A stretch of 64,000 bases of DNA from CAKMZU01 sp965248335 (GTDB taxonomy: Bacteria > Pseudomonadota > Gammaproteobacteria > Pseudomonadales > DT-91): the NCBI GenBank assembly GCA_965248335.1, contig CBDFIY010000003.1, positions 2,046,001-2,110,000 on the forward strand. The letters are read 5' to 3'. The position numbers and the translations under genes are program-made. Under the pieces are notes generated by a model. That model was not told where the DNA came from. It saw only the letters and a program-made list of their open reading frames with translations, and did not search any database. Position 1 is the first letter of the stretch. The number at the start of each line of letters is the position of its first letter. Shown here piece by piece: positions 44,358-53,522 of this stretch.

Positions 44358-45416
44358 ATGAAAGAAACCGATGATATTAGAATTACGGCCCTCAGAGAGC
44401 TGATCTCTCCCAGGCAGTTGTGCAGCGACATCCCGATGTCTGAAAGCGCCTCTAACCTTGTCAGCAGTACACGCCAAGCAATTCACGAAATCCTTTACAA
44501 TATCGATGACAGGCTACTTGTGGTGGTAGGGCCATGCTCTATTCATGACACAGAAGCGGCTATGGACTATGCAAATCGACTACTTCCTTTGATACAGAAA
44601 CATCAACAAGAGTTGCTCATCGTCATGCGTGTCTATTTTGAAAAACCGAGAACCACCGTAGGTTGGAAGGGTTTAATCAATGACCCTGATCTCGATGGCA
44701 GCTTTAATATTAAAAAAGGCCTGCATTTAGCTCGGCAATTATTATCTGATTTGAATAATCTCGGTGTGCCGGCAGGCACAGAGTTCCTTGATCTTATCAG
44801 CCCTCAGTATATTGCAGATTTCGTGGCATGGGGCGCAATTGGCGCACGTACCACAGAAAGTCAAAGTCATCGAGAGTTAGCATCTGGGCTCTCTTGTCCT
44901 GTGGGTTTTAAAAATGCAACCAATGGCGATATTCAGGTTGCCATTGATGCCATCAATGCAGCCAATAAACCGCACAATTTTTTATCTGTTACCAAAGAAG
45001 GCTATTCAGCCATATTTACTACAGAAGGTAACCAAGACTGTCATGTCATCTTACGTGGTGGCAAACAGCCAAACTACGATATATTTTCAGTCGAAGATGT
45101 TACGAAGGCGCTTAAGGCAGGCAACATTAAACAGAAAATTATGATTGATGCAAGCCATGCAAATAGCCGAAAAATTCCAGCACGTCAAAGTGATGTTATT
45201 GCCGATATAGCACGGCAAGTCGCCGCAGGTAATGCCAATCTTTTTGGTGTGATGATAGAAAGCAACATTGAAGAAGGCCGACAGAACTTCGTCGATCAAG
45301 CCACCCTAACTTATGGAAAAAGTATAACCGACCCCTGTATCAACTTTGACGATACCATTAAAGCGATTGACCTATTAGCGAATGCTGTAAAGTCAAGAAA
45401 GCAGGAGAAACATTAA
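44358..45416 (+). CDS. 3-deoxy-7-phosphoheptulonate synthase (DAHP synthase, type I)
   Basis: 352 residues, AroF/AroG/AroH size. It joins PEP and erythrose 4-phosphate, the first step of aromatic amino-acid synthesis. The metal-ligand cysteine is C60 in VVVGPCSIHD. Other blocks are MRVYFEKPRTTVGWKGLINDPDLDG, GARTTESQSHRELASGL and DASHANSRK (metal His), with the late GVMIESNIEEGRQ glutamate. The N-terminal extension (ITALRELISPRQLCSDIP) is that of the feedback-regulated type, but which amino acid inhibits it cannot be read here, so I give no specific symbol. No leader peptide or trp/tyr operator is evident. Confidence 0.95.
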   Translation: MKETDDIRITALRELISPRQLCSDIPMSESASNLVSSTRQAIHEILYNIDDRLLVVVGPCSIHDTEAAMDYANRLLPLIQKHQQELLIVMRVYFEKPRTTVGWKGLINDPDLDGSFNIKKGLHLARQLLSDLNNLGVPAGTEFLDLISPQYIADFVAWGAIGARTTESQSHRELASGLSCPVGFKNATNGDIQVAIDAINAANKPHNFLSVTKEGYSAIFTTEGNQDCHVILRGGKQPNYDIFSVEDVTKALKAGNIKQKIMIDASHANSRKIPARQSDVIADIARQVAAGNANLFGVMIESNIEEGRQNFVDQATLTYGKSITDPCINFDDTIKAIDLLANAVKSRKQEKH

Positions 45417-45481
45417 ATTAAATTGCTTTTTTAATTATATTTTGTATTTTTATTTTATCGGAGAAATTATGCAGCGCTATT

Positions 45482-46057
45482 ATGCCTTTAAAAAAACTGA
45501 AGCACATAACTTATCGACTGATAGAACAAAAAAAATATTTTGACATTTATCATCCGGAAAATTGTGAAACCGCAAACAGAAAAGCGATTATCTTTTGCCA
45601 TGCCAGCATGGACGGAAAGCAACGTCGGAGCTCATTAATGTTGGGTTTAAACAGCCCTTCATTCGCCTATCTAGCCCCTGCGGGCTATGAGCTTTTTGCT
45701 GTAAAAGGCCATTTATCCGATTACAAAACATCTGAACTCTTTGATCATTGTTATCCAAACCAAACCTATACGGACAATAAACTCTTACCCCCTCTCAGCG
45801 AAATTTTTTCTTTAGATGAAGATTCCGCCTTATCACTCTTAACGGTTCACAATGATTTCGACGCCATTATCATTAAACAGCCTCTGATGCTATCCAATCT
45901 TATCGAGCAACATGAAGGCATTCAAGCTTATCAAGAGGTTCTTTTTCATTGCTCTCGATGTAACAAGGACGAATTAAGCATTAAATATTTTCTTCCTGTA
46001 GAGCAACACGCGCACATTCTTGCTCAAAACAAACCACTTGACTGGTCTTGTTTTTAA
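45482..46057 (+). CDS. Hypothetical protein; start uncertain
   Basis: 191 residues from the ATG at 45482 (MPLKKLKHI). I recognise no family. It has an IIFCHASMDGKQRRSS stretch, a FHCSRCNKDELSI segment with two cysteines, and no membrane helix. The only good ribosome site (CGGAG) lies before a different ATG at 45469, whose frame runs just 24 codons (MQRYYAFKKTEAH..) and overlaps the start. That frame and this one meet at an A7 run (45490-45496), so the true N-terminus could be MQRYYAFK joined to KLKHI.. by one lost base, or the short frame could be a translated leader. It follows the DAHP synthase gene by 65 bases. Confidence 0.6.
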   Translation: MPLKKLKHITYRLIEQKKYFDIYHPENCETANRKAIIFCHASMDGKQRRSSLMLGLNSPSFAYLAPAGYELFAVKGHLSDYKTSELFDHCYPNQTYTDNKLLPPLSEIFSLDEDSALSLLTVHNDFDAIIIKQPLMLSNLIEQHEGIQAYQEVLFHCSRCNKDELSIKYFLPVEQHAHILAQNKPLDWSCF

Positions 46058-46197
46058 ATAGTCATATCAAAAATCACACGATGTAAAAAAACACCGACTC
46101 TTACCACATAAAACTAGTGACGCCTTCCTTATTTTTGTTAAACTTTTCATCACGCAAGTACGTCTAATTACCAAGCCCTATTATTCGAGGTTTCAGC

Positions 46198-47970
46198 ATG
46201 CAGGAATATAAAGCACCGGTTGATGATATAAAGTTTCTTTTATTCGATGTACTAAAAGTACAATCCCTACAATCTTTCCCCGACTACGAAGATGCAACGG
46301 AGGAAATGCTTTCAGCGATCATCGATGAGGCTGCCAAATTAACGCAAGGCAGTTTTTCTCCCGTTAATTTTACTGGCGACGAAGAAGAGTGCCAGTATAA
46401 CCCTGATACAAAAACAGTCACCACCCCAAAAGGCTTCAAAGAAGGTTACCAAAAATTTGCAGAGGGAGGCTGGGTTGGCCTCACAGCTGGCACCGAACAC
46501 GGTGGGCAAGGCTTACCGCAAATACTCAAGCTCTGTATGGATGAAATGGCGACAGGCTCCAACACATCATTAGCTATGTACCCTGGATTAAGCCATGGCA
46601 CTATTGATGCATTGGCAGAACATGCAACCAAATCTATCCAAGAAAAATACCTGCCTAAGCTTATTACAGGCGAATGGAGCGGCACTATGTGCCTGACTGA
46701 GCCGCAATGTGGTACAGATTTATCCTTGATAAATACACGTGCAACACCTGAAGCAGATGGCACCTACGCCCTTACCGGTACAAAAATATGGATAACAGGC
46801 GGCGAACACGATTTAACCGAGAATATACTGCACCTCGTTCTTGCCAAATTACCGGATGCACCTGACTCCTCAAAAGGTATTTCACTGTTCTTGGTGCCCA
46901 AGTTTCTCGACAACAACGTTCGTAACCCTGCTTACTGCGGAGGGATTGAGCATAAAATGGGCATCAAAGGCTCCTCAACCTGCGTCATGAACTTTGAAGG
47001 CGCAACAGGGTATCTCGTTGGTAAAGAAAATGAAGGGCTCAAATGCATGTTCACCATGATGAACGCTGCACGATTAATGGTGGGCATTCAGGGTTTAGGC
47101 TCTGCTGAGTATGCCTACCAAATCAGCTTGGGGTTTGCCAAAGAACGGCTTCAAAGTCGCTCTATTACCGGCCCCAAACAACCTGAGAGTAAAGCAGATT
47201 CTATTATTGTGCATGCCGATGTACGAAGAATGCTCGCTCACCAGAAGGTTTTTATTGAAGGCTCCAGAGCAATGGCTTACTGGGCAGGCATTAAACTTGA
47301 TATCAGCATGAAAGATCCCGACAAAGCCAACCGAGAAGATGCTGATGATATCGTCCAAATTATGACACCTATCGTTAAAGCCTATTTAACTGACGAAGGC
47401 TATTTCTCTATTGATCAAGGCCTTCAATTGATGGGGGGCGCTGGCTTCACAAGAGATTGGGGGGTTGAGCAATTGCTTCGAGATAGCCGTATTTCACGTA
47501 TCTACGAAGGAACCAACGGCATTCAGTCTTTGGATCTCGTAGGCAGGAAACTACTCATAAAAGGGGGACGATTACCCCAAACTTATTTTAAACACATGAA
47601 ACAAATGCTCAGTGATGGCGGCAATGAAACTTTCGTAGAAAAAGCCAATGCGGCACTTAAATTGCTGGAAGAAACGCTGCAGTGGGTTGCTGAAAGTGGC
47701 TTAAATGATCCGGAACAAGCGACACAAGGTGCAACGCCCCTCTTGAAACTCTTTGCGTTAACAACCTTATCTGTGTTTTGGGTGAAACTCGATAAACAAG
47801 CCACAGAGGACTTGGCCGGCAAGAAAACCTACAGCGAGCATTTTTATCGTGGCAAACAGAAAGCAGCTGTGCACTTTTTCCGGTTTTTTTATCCGCAAAT
47901 TCATCTTCATGCTACTGATGTTACGGCAGGTAAAAAGAGCTTGATGGATTTTTCTGAAGCGGATTTTTAA
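46198..47970 (+). CDS. Acyl-CoA dehydrogenase, DmdC-like with C-terminal extension
   Basis: 590 residues, longer than ordinary acyl-CoA dehydrogenases by a C-terminal domain of the Acyl-CoA_dh_C type (about 470-590). Family blocks: LTAGTEHGGQGLP, MCLTEPQCGTDLSLINTRA, KIWITGGEHDL for FAD/substrate binding, and the catalytic-Glu motif RIYEGTNGIQSLDLVGRKL. Enzymes of this shape include the 3-methylmercaptopropionyl-CoA dehydrogenase DmdC and related medium-chain enzymes. DMSP-linked activity cannot be claimed, since no other dmd gene is present. Stand-alone gene. Confidence 0.88.
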   Translation: MQEYKAPVDDIKFLLFDVLKVQSLQSFPDYEDATEEMLSAIIDEAAKLTQGSFSPVNFTGDEEECQYNPDTKTVTTPKGFKEGYQKFAEGGWVGLTAGTEHGGQGLPQILKLCMDEMATGSNTSLAMYPGLSHGTIDALAEHATKSIQEKYLPKLITGEWSGTMCLTEPQCGTDLSLINTRATPEADGTYALTGTKIWITGGEHDLTENILHLVLAKLPDAPDSSKGISLFLVPKFLDNNVRNPAYCGGIEHKMGIKGSSTCVMNFEGATGYLVGKENEGLKCMFTMMNAARLMVGIQGLGSAEYAYQISLGFAKERLQSRSITGPKQPESKADSIIVHADVRRMLAHQKVFIEGSRAMAYWAGIKLDISMKDPDKANREDADDIVQIMTPIVKAYLTDEGYFSIDQGLQLMGGAGFTRDWGVEQLLRDSRISRIYEGTNGIQSLDLVGRKLLIKGGRLPQTYFKHMKQMLSDGGNETFVEKANAALKLLEETLQWVAESGLNDPEQATQGATPLLKLFALTTLSVFWVKLDKQATEDLAGKKTYSEHFYRGKQKAAVHFFRFFYPQIHLHATDVTAGKKSLMDFSEADF

Positions 47971-48095
47971 ATATAAAAAACCTACGGGCCAGGCTATCTT
48001 TTAACCGGGGTTGCTCGCCTGAGACCAAAATTTGAGGGTTTTAAGTCAGCGATGAACTGATTAATAAAGCTGATTCGTTTTTCTGTATTTACCTA

Positions 48096-48204
48096 TACCC
48101 ATCGAAATTGGAGATGCAAGAAGGCGGCAAGCGAGCGAATCCCCATGAACTTACAGTAAGTGATTGGGGGGTCAACGCCCTTGCATCTTCAAGTGTGATG
48201 GGTA
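48096..48204 (+). repeat. MITE1 copy C, longest uninterrupted copy (109 bp)
   Basis: TACCCATCGAAATTGGAGAT.. to ..TCTTCAAGTGTGATGGGTA with TA on both sides (48094-48095, 48205-48206). Its arms are imperfect inverted repeats (GGAGATGCAAGAAGGCG against CGCCCTTGCATCTTC). The centre has ACTTACAGTAAGT, itself palindromic. No coding capacity. Confidence 0.82.
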
Positions 48205-48260
48205 TAAATCACAGTAAAGTATTAGACCTGAGGCGTTAAACCAAATATTAGGCGATACAA

Positions 48261-48611
48261 ATGGCATTAGATATAAATAACCTCGAATGGAGTGAGTTTC
48301 AAAAAGTTGAATTACGCGTTGGCACGATCATCGAGGCAGAAGACTTTCCTAAAGCGAGAAATCCTTCATATATTTTAAAAGTGGATTTTGGTGATGGAAT
48401 AGGCATCAAAAAATCGAGCGCTCAGATTACTGTCCTCTATAAGAAAGAAGATTTAATTGGCAAGCAAATAATGGCAGTGACTAATTTTCCGCCTAAACAA
48501 ATTGGCCCAATCATGTCTGAATGTTTGGTTACTGGTTTTCATCGAGAAGATGGAGCCGTTGTTTTATCTACGCTAGATTTTAAAGTGCCTAATGGTACGC
48601 GCCTTGCCTAA
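48261..48611 (+). CDS. tRNA-binding-domain protein, CsaA-like
   Basis: 116 residues consisting of one OB-fold tRNA-binding domain: VELRVGTIIEAEDFPKARNPSYILKVDFG, KKSSAQIT, and GKQIMAVTNFPPKQIGPIMSECLVTGF. This is the CsaA family (small export-related chaperone homologous to the tRNA-binding arm of MetRS/Arc1p); function in Gram-negatives is not well defined. AGG lies eight bases before the ATG. Single-gene unit followed by the Pho-box region. Confidence 0.9.
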   Translation: MALDINNLEWSEFQKVELRVGTIIEAEDFPKARNPSYILKVDFGDGIGIKKSSAQITVLYKKEDLIGKQIMAVTNFPPKQIGPIMSECLVTGFHREDGAVVLSTLDFKVPNGTRLA

Positions 48612-48691
48612 CAAAATTCATTGGCAGCTAAAAAAATGAATACTTCTCAAAAATGACAGATCAATAAAAAGCAAAAGAAAAATAAACCCCA

Positions 48692-48709
48692 CTGTCTTAT
48701 TTCTGTCAT
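48692..48709 (+). promoter_or_regulatory. Pho box upstream of the broken lipoprotein gene
   Basis: CTGTCTTATTTCTGTCAT: two 7-base repeats (CTGTCTT, CTGTCAT) spaced by four bases, matching the PhoB site pattern, 44 bases before the lipoprotein ATG. It marks that gene as a probable PhoB target. Confidence 0.7.
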
Positions 48710-48812
48710 TTTTACACTGTATTTTTGTCTCTCCAAAAAACCGGATGAGATAGATGCGTAAAATACTAATACCAACGACCTTGATGAGCTTATTGCTTTT
48801 AGGTTGTGATAA

Positions 48813-50127
48813 GGGAGGCAGCATTTAAGAAGATACCTTTTTTGGGTGTATAGTCACATCCCACTTTTTCAGCTCGGCATGTCTTGTAATGTGGGGTTGA
48901 ATCTCGTCAAGCACTTCCTTACTTGGCCTTACACCTTTCGTATAAACCTTATCAATTAAATCAACAATTGTTTTTTTACATTTATGCACAAGACTTTTTG
49001 TCCACTCCACCACCACATGAACTGAATTTAGAAGTGTGCCATTCCAATGGCTTTCCAAAAAAGCCCACCGCCTTTCAATGGGATTATATTTGCTGTGATA
49101 AGGAGGGTAGTAAACCAGCCTGATTCTCAGCCCAGTTTGACTGGAAAATTGCACCATCCGCAAAAGAAACTGAGTTCGCAGGCTATTACTCTCCGGGCCA
49201 TTGTCTGTATAAATAATCAGCTCATCTTTGTCCTTGTTAGCTTCTTTGACATTCTCCCACCACAATTGCAGTGCATCACAAATAAAGTCGCTCGTCTTGT
49301 AGGAGAGTCCATAAACAACATGGAGTTGATCGTTATCTAGGTTAAGAATCCCAAATGGCACCATTTTATCTTTATCTGCCATATCGTGATCTAGCGCCTG
49401 GACCACTTCTGCTCCGCGAGATTTACCCGCTCTGGAAAAGTCGCCGAGATTAACAGTAGCCTTGCAGTCTATGCTGATCTGCAACGTGTTTTGTCGTTGA
49501 CTGGCTTCTGCTCTAACTTTGTTGACGTTGTCGAAGATGGCGTTAGTTTCTGGTATTTTTTTTCAGGTTTGGATTTCTGCACCTTGCGGAGCTTATAACC
49601 CATCCTATTCAGGATATTGCTAATGGTTCGCTCTTTAGGTAGAAGGTCTTCTTGCCAGTTCTTTTCCTCGACTAGCTTCTGCCGTACAACTTTGGCCGTT
49701 ATGCGGGTATAGGCAAATGTATTTCTTAACCGTGAATCCGCTTGGCTTTCAGGCTCAACCAGGCTACGGATATCATCTTCAAGGCCTACCAGTGCAACCT
49801 CGGATTTATTTTTTCCGCAGGGTTCATAATTTCCATAACAGATCATCCCAGTTTTTTTTTCGTTGATCCCTAATGCAACCGCCTTTCGTCCAAACCCAAA
49901 GGTTGATTCAGTCAACCGGGCACTTCCACTGCAAAGGGTTTCAGAAACTTCAGCCATAAAAAGTCTTTTTTCAGGGTTTTTTAATAGCCTGGCTGCTAAT
50001 TTGAAGAGAGAAATATACTCAGGTTCTATATCAATTGAAGTGGGCATAAATAAAATAGAGAATAAACAACTTTAGACATGTAATGGTAGGGCATCATACG
50101 CTGGTAATGTTTAAAATGCTACTTCCC
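48813..50127 (-). mobile_element. ISAzo13-like insertion sequence, copy 2
   Basis: 1315 bp with ends GGGAGGCAGCATTTAAG and ..ATGCTACTTCCC, target duplication TAA at 48810-48812 and 50128-50130. It has the same length as copy 1 and the transposase is identical at the protein level, so the two copies are recent. It lies opposite in direction to the gene it interrupts. Confidence 0.9.
48825..50047 (-). CDS. ISAzo13-like transposase, two frames joined by -1 frameshift (copy 2)
   Basis: Same architecture as copy 1: frame 1 from 50047 to 49469 and frame 2 ending at 48825, joined by a -1 slip on the A8 run at 49556-49563. Conservation of the run and of both frames in two copies argues that the frame arrangement is the normal state of the element and not random decay. 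Catalytic motifs ISIDCKATVNLGDF, IIYTDNGPES and YNPIERRW are intact. Confidence 0.8.
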
Positions 50128-51772
50128 TAACGACTCAAAACCTCAAGCTATAACGCCACTTAGCTACGATATTGTTGGCCGCTACAATGACAGCCAGCAA
50201 TTTAACAAGGGCATCTCTGAGATCACGGCTTATCATACGGCAAGTCACAGTGCGTTTGTTATTAATGCCGCAGAGGCAAGTGTTGATATTTTAGATCTCT
50301 CGCGCCTAGCAAGCGAAGCCATGGCTGCCCCACTGAGTAGTGGAAATCTAACAAAAAAATCAACAATTAACGTTACAAAAAATATACCCAATGCTGGTGG
50401 TGTTAACAGCGTTGCTGTATACGCTGATTTAATTGCTATTGCTGTTGAACATACAAACAAACAAGCTAATGGCTTCATTGCATTTTATAATTTTTCTGAC
50501 GGCGAAGCGGAATTTATAAAGTCCGTGCCTGCGGGTGCATTACCCGATAACGTGGTGTTTTCTAAAAACGGTCAGTTTGTCTTGAGTGCAAACGAAGGCG
50601 AGCCCTCAAAAGATTACAAAGTCGACCCTGAAGGTTCGGTGACACGAGTGACTATCGAAAACAACCGCCCCACAACCGTAAAACAAATTGATTTTACAGC
50701 CTTTAACCAAGGCGAAAAGAAATCAGACGCATTAGATAGAAATGTTCGTATCTCCTACCCTCATGCAAGTGTTGCCGAAGACTTGGAGCCTGAATACATA
50801 GCCATCAGTGATGATAGTAAGGTCGCCTATGTGTCATTACAGGAAAACAACGCTTATGCCATTATCGATATAGAAAAAGCCGAAGTGACTGCGATAAAAT
50901 CGCTGGGCTATAAAAATCATGGTGTTTTAAATAATGGCCTTGATGCAAGTAATAAAGATGGAGGCATTAATATACAAACCTATAACAATGTGTTTGGGCT
51001 ATACATGCCAGATACCATTCACGCCTACAGCGTTAATGGCATAAATTATTTAGTCACGGCCAACGAAGGCGATAGCCGTGAATATACTTTTAACACTGCC
51101 ACCAAAGATGAATGCATTGATCAAGGTGGGCTAGGGTTTGATGATGGCGAGTGTATTGCTTGGGTTGACGAAATTCGCGCAGGTAAACTTGACCTTGATA
51201 CGACTGTCTTTGACAGTGGTTTATCCGATAACGCACAACTTGGTCGCCTCAAAGTTTTATCCACGCAAGGGGATAAAAATAGCGATGGAAAAAATGAGGA
51301 AATCTACAGTTTTGGTGCGCGCTCATTTTCAATTTTTGAAGCGGATAGTGGCAAATTAGCCTACGATTCTGGCGATGATTTTGAAAAGATAACGGCCGAA
51401 AAACTAGGCACCCAAGGCTTTAATGCAAATAATGAAGAAAATAAATTTGATAGCCGTTCAGATGACAAAGGCCCAGAACCTGAAGCATTGGCACTCGGAA
51501 AAATCAATGGACAAACCTATGCATTTATCGGGCTTGAACGCACAGGCGGTATCATGATCTATAATATTACAAACCCTCAAAACCCCTCTTTCGAAGGCTA
51601 TACCATAAACCGTGATTTCGATATTGATATCGAAGAAGATCTCTCAATGGCAGGCGATCTTGGGCCAGAAGGCATGACGTTTGTTAGCCCAGGAGAAAGC
51701 CCCACAGGAGAAGCATTATTAATTGTCGGCAACGAAATATCTGGAACTACAACCGTATATCAAGTCAAATAA

Positions 51773-52102
51773 TCTGTGTTTTCTTGTTAAAAAAATTTTT
51801 TTTTGATATAGATTAAATTATAAAGATAAACGCTTTTCTCAATGTAAACTATTGGGCAAAGCGCACAGTTTTCAGAATTACTTCTCGCTTGCTCACTTTC
51901 CTAATGATCTAATGCTGTCGGTTTATATCCCTGCCTTTGAGTTTTCATATAATGTGGCTAGCCACAGCTTAAAACTTTTATGAAGCGATAAAAACGCCAC
52001 TGTTTTCACTCGTTATTCTCTTTAAGAACATGAGTAGATTCATTCATCATAAAACCCTATAATGGCCTCAAATAACTACAGTATAGGAAACAGGAAATCA
52101 TC
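51773..52102 (+). other. Intergenic region before the HsaA-like gene
   Basis: 330 bases, AT-rich at the left (A7 followed by T9 near 51790-51805, possibly a weak terminator). No gene, and no operator I can name. AGGAAACAGGAAA directly before the ATG at 52103 supplies the ribosome site. Confidence 0.4.
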
Positions 52103-53278
52103 ATGACTGATCAAGTATTGATTACAAAAATCATTGACGATGCGCGCGCTCTAGTCCCTATTATTCGTGAACGACAAGAAGAAACAGCAAGCCTTGGCCG
52201 CCTTCCCGATGAAACCATTCAAGCGATGCACGAAGGTGGTTTTTTCCGCATCATGCAGCCTAAACGATACGGCGGCTTTGAACTCGATCCACAGGTATTT
52301 TTTGAAGTACAACAAATTCTCGCTGAAGGTTGTATGTCGACTTCATGGGTACTTGGCGTTGTAGCCATCCATAACTGGCAGCTAGGCATGTATGATGACC
52401 AAGCTCAAAAAGATGTTTGGGGTGACAATAGCAGCACCTTAATTTCCTCTTCCTATATGCCCGTTGGCAAAGTTGAAATTGTAGACGGCGGCTTTATGCT
52501 TTCAGGAAAATGGGGTTTTTCTTCAGGTTCCAAGCACTGCTCATGGGCATTTTTGGGCGCTATGGTGCCAAGCGAAGGTGCTCCTGACTACCGTACTTTC
52601 CTTGTGCCTATTGGCGATTATGAAATCGTTGATAACTGGGATGTTTCAGGCCTACAAGGCACAGGCTCAAATGACATTCTCATCAAAGAACCTGTATTCG
52701 TACCGGATTACCGTACACACAAATCCATCGACGGCTTCACAGGTAATAACCCCGGTTGTGCCGTTAATACGAGCTATAAATTCACCCTCCCCTTCGGACA
52801 AATCTTCACGCGTGCAGTAGCCTGCTCATCCATTGGCGCATTGCAAGGCGTAGTGGATAGCTACATTACCGTCAACAAAGACCGCGTTGGTATTAACGAT
52901 GGTGCTAAAATTGCCAACGATCCCAATGCACAAATGGCCGTTGCTGAAGCAATAGCTATTATTAAGGAATGTCGATCAATTCTAAACGATGATTTAGACT
53001 TCTTCGTCGAAAGCGCTAAAGCGGGTCAAGAGCTAGACATTAACGAGCGTATTGCTCGACGATTTAACGCTTCACGTATTTCCAAAAAATGCGCTGATAC
53101 AGTTAATAACATGTTTTCTGCTTGCGGCGCACAGGGGATCTTTAAAGGACACCCACTAAACCGTGCATGGCTAGACATTAATGCTGGCCGTAGCCATGTT
53201 GCCAATAACCCGTCCAAATTTGGCCGTAACTTAGGCGGCACATTGTTGGGTCTTGATAACACAGATTTCTTCCTTTAA
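52103..53278 (+). CDS. Flavin-dependent monooxygenase, HsaA-like
   Basis: 391 residues with the acyl-CoA-dehydrogenase fold used by two-component group D monooxygenases. Typical blocks are LPDETIQAMHEGGFFRIMQPKRYGGFE, GCMSTSWVLGVVAIHNWQLG, LSGKWGFSSGSKHCSWAFLGAM and GLQGTGSNDILIKEPVFVPDYRT, with the C-terminal ACGAQGIFKGHPLNRAWLDINAGRSHVANN. Relatives include HsaA of steroid ring degradation and 4-hydroxyphenylacetate hydroxylase C2; they need reduced flavin from a partner reductase (HsaB-like), which is not in the window. The likely substrate is a phenolic or steroid-derived ring, by inference. A clear terminator follows. Confidence 0.85.
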   Translation: MTDQVLITKIIDDARALVPIIRERQEETASLGRLPDETIQAMHEGGFFRIMQPKRYGGFELDPQVFFEVQQILAEGCMSTSWVLGVVAIHNWQLGMYDDQAQKDVWGDNSSTLISSSYMPVGKVEIVDGGFMLSGKWGFSSGSKHCSWAFLGAMVPSEGAPDYRTFLVPIGDYEIVDNWDVSGLQGTGSNDILIKEPVFVPDYRTHKSIDGFTGNNPGCAVNTSYKFTLPFGQIFTRAVACSSIGALQGVVDSYITVNKDRVGINDGAKIANDPNAQMAVAEAIAIIKECRSILNDDLDFFVESAKAGQELDINERIARRFNASRISKKCADTVNNMFSACGAQGIFKGHPLNRAWLDINAGRSHVANNPSKFGRNLGGTLLGLDNTDFFL

Positions 53279-53300
53279 TCTAACATCAAGTCGTAATTTT

Positions 53301-53327
53301 AGGCGTGGAAATCACCACGCCTTTTCT
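53301..53327 (+). terminator. Terminator of the HsaA-like gene
   Basis: Perfect 8-bp stem AGGCGTGG (53301-53308) / CCACGCCT (53315-53322), loop AAATCA, followed by TTTCT. It lies 23 bases past the stop codon. Confidence 0.8.
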
Positions 53328-53522
53328 CCTGCATACACCTCGTACTTTTTCCCTTATAAAAACCGCGCCTCATTTTCCTACCGCGTTTAAAACCAAAACT
53401 GTACCATGCGCATATGAGTGAGCTGAGTTATTATTATCGCAGCACCATTACATACATTTTTTGACTCCTGATCATCAGCTTACACTTGCTTTCTAATTAT
53501 TCACCTCAGTTAAGGCGACGTC

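Larger units (their letters stand above)
48754..51772 (+). pseudogene. Choice-of-anchor-I-type lipoprotein gene disrupted by an ISAzo13-like element
   Basis: The first part, 48754-48812, encodes a lipoprotein signal MRKILIPTTLMSLLLLGCD. The rest continues at 50131 and reads NDSKPQAITPLSYDIVG.. to 51772. The IS (48813-50127) and one TAA duplication separate them. Joining 59 and 1642 bases gives 1701 bases, exactly 567 codons, with GGT TGT GAT AAC at the junction. The body matches, from memory, the choice-of-anchor-I / phytase-esterase-like beta-propeller proteins (ITAYHTASHSAFVINAAEASVDILDLS, LSANEGEPSKDY, VTANEGDSREY, GPEPEALALGKINGQTYAFIGLER, GPEGMTFV). A downstream ATG at 50321 opens a 483-codon frame without export signal. 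The Pho box in front suggests a phosphate-starvation surface protein. Confidence 0.85.

Noticed and set aside
49047..49340. Plus-strand frames inside the ISAzo13-like element (also at 26785-27078)
   Set aside because: They are antisense to the catalytic frame of the transposase, identical in both copies only because the element is duplicated.
26551..50127. The two ISAzo13-like copies as ends of a 23.6-kb composite transposon
   Set aside because: Each copy has its own different target duplication (TTA and TAA), which shows two independent insertions. The genes between are ordinary chromosomal genes.
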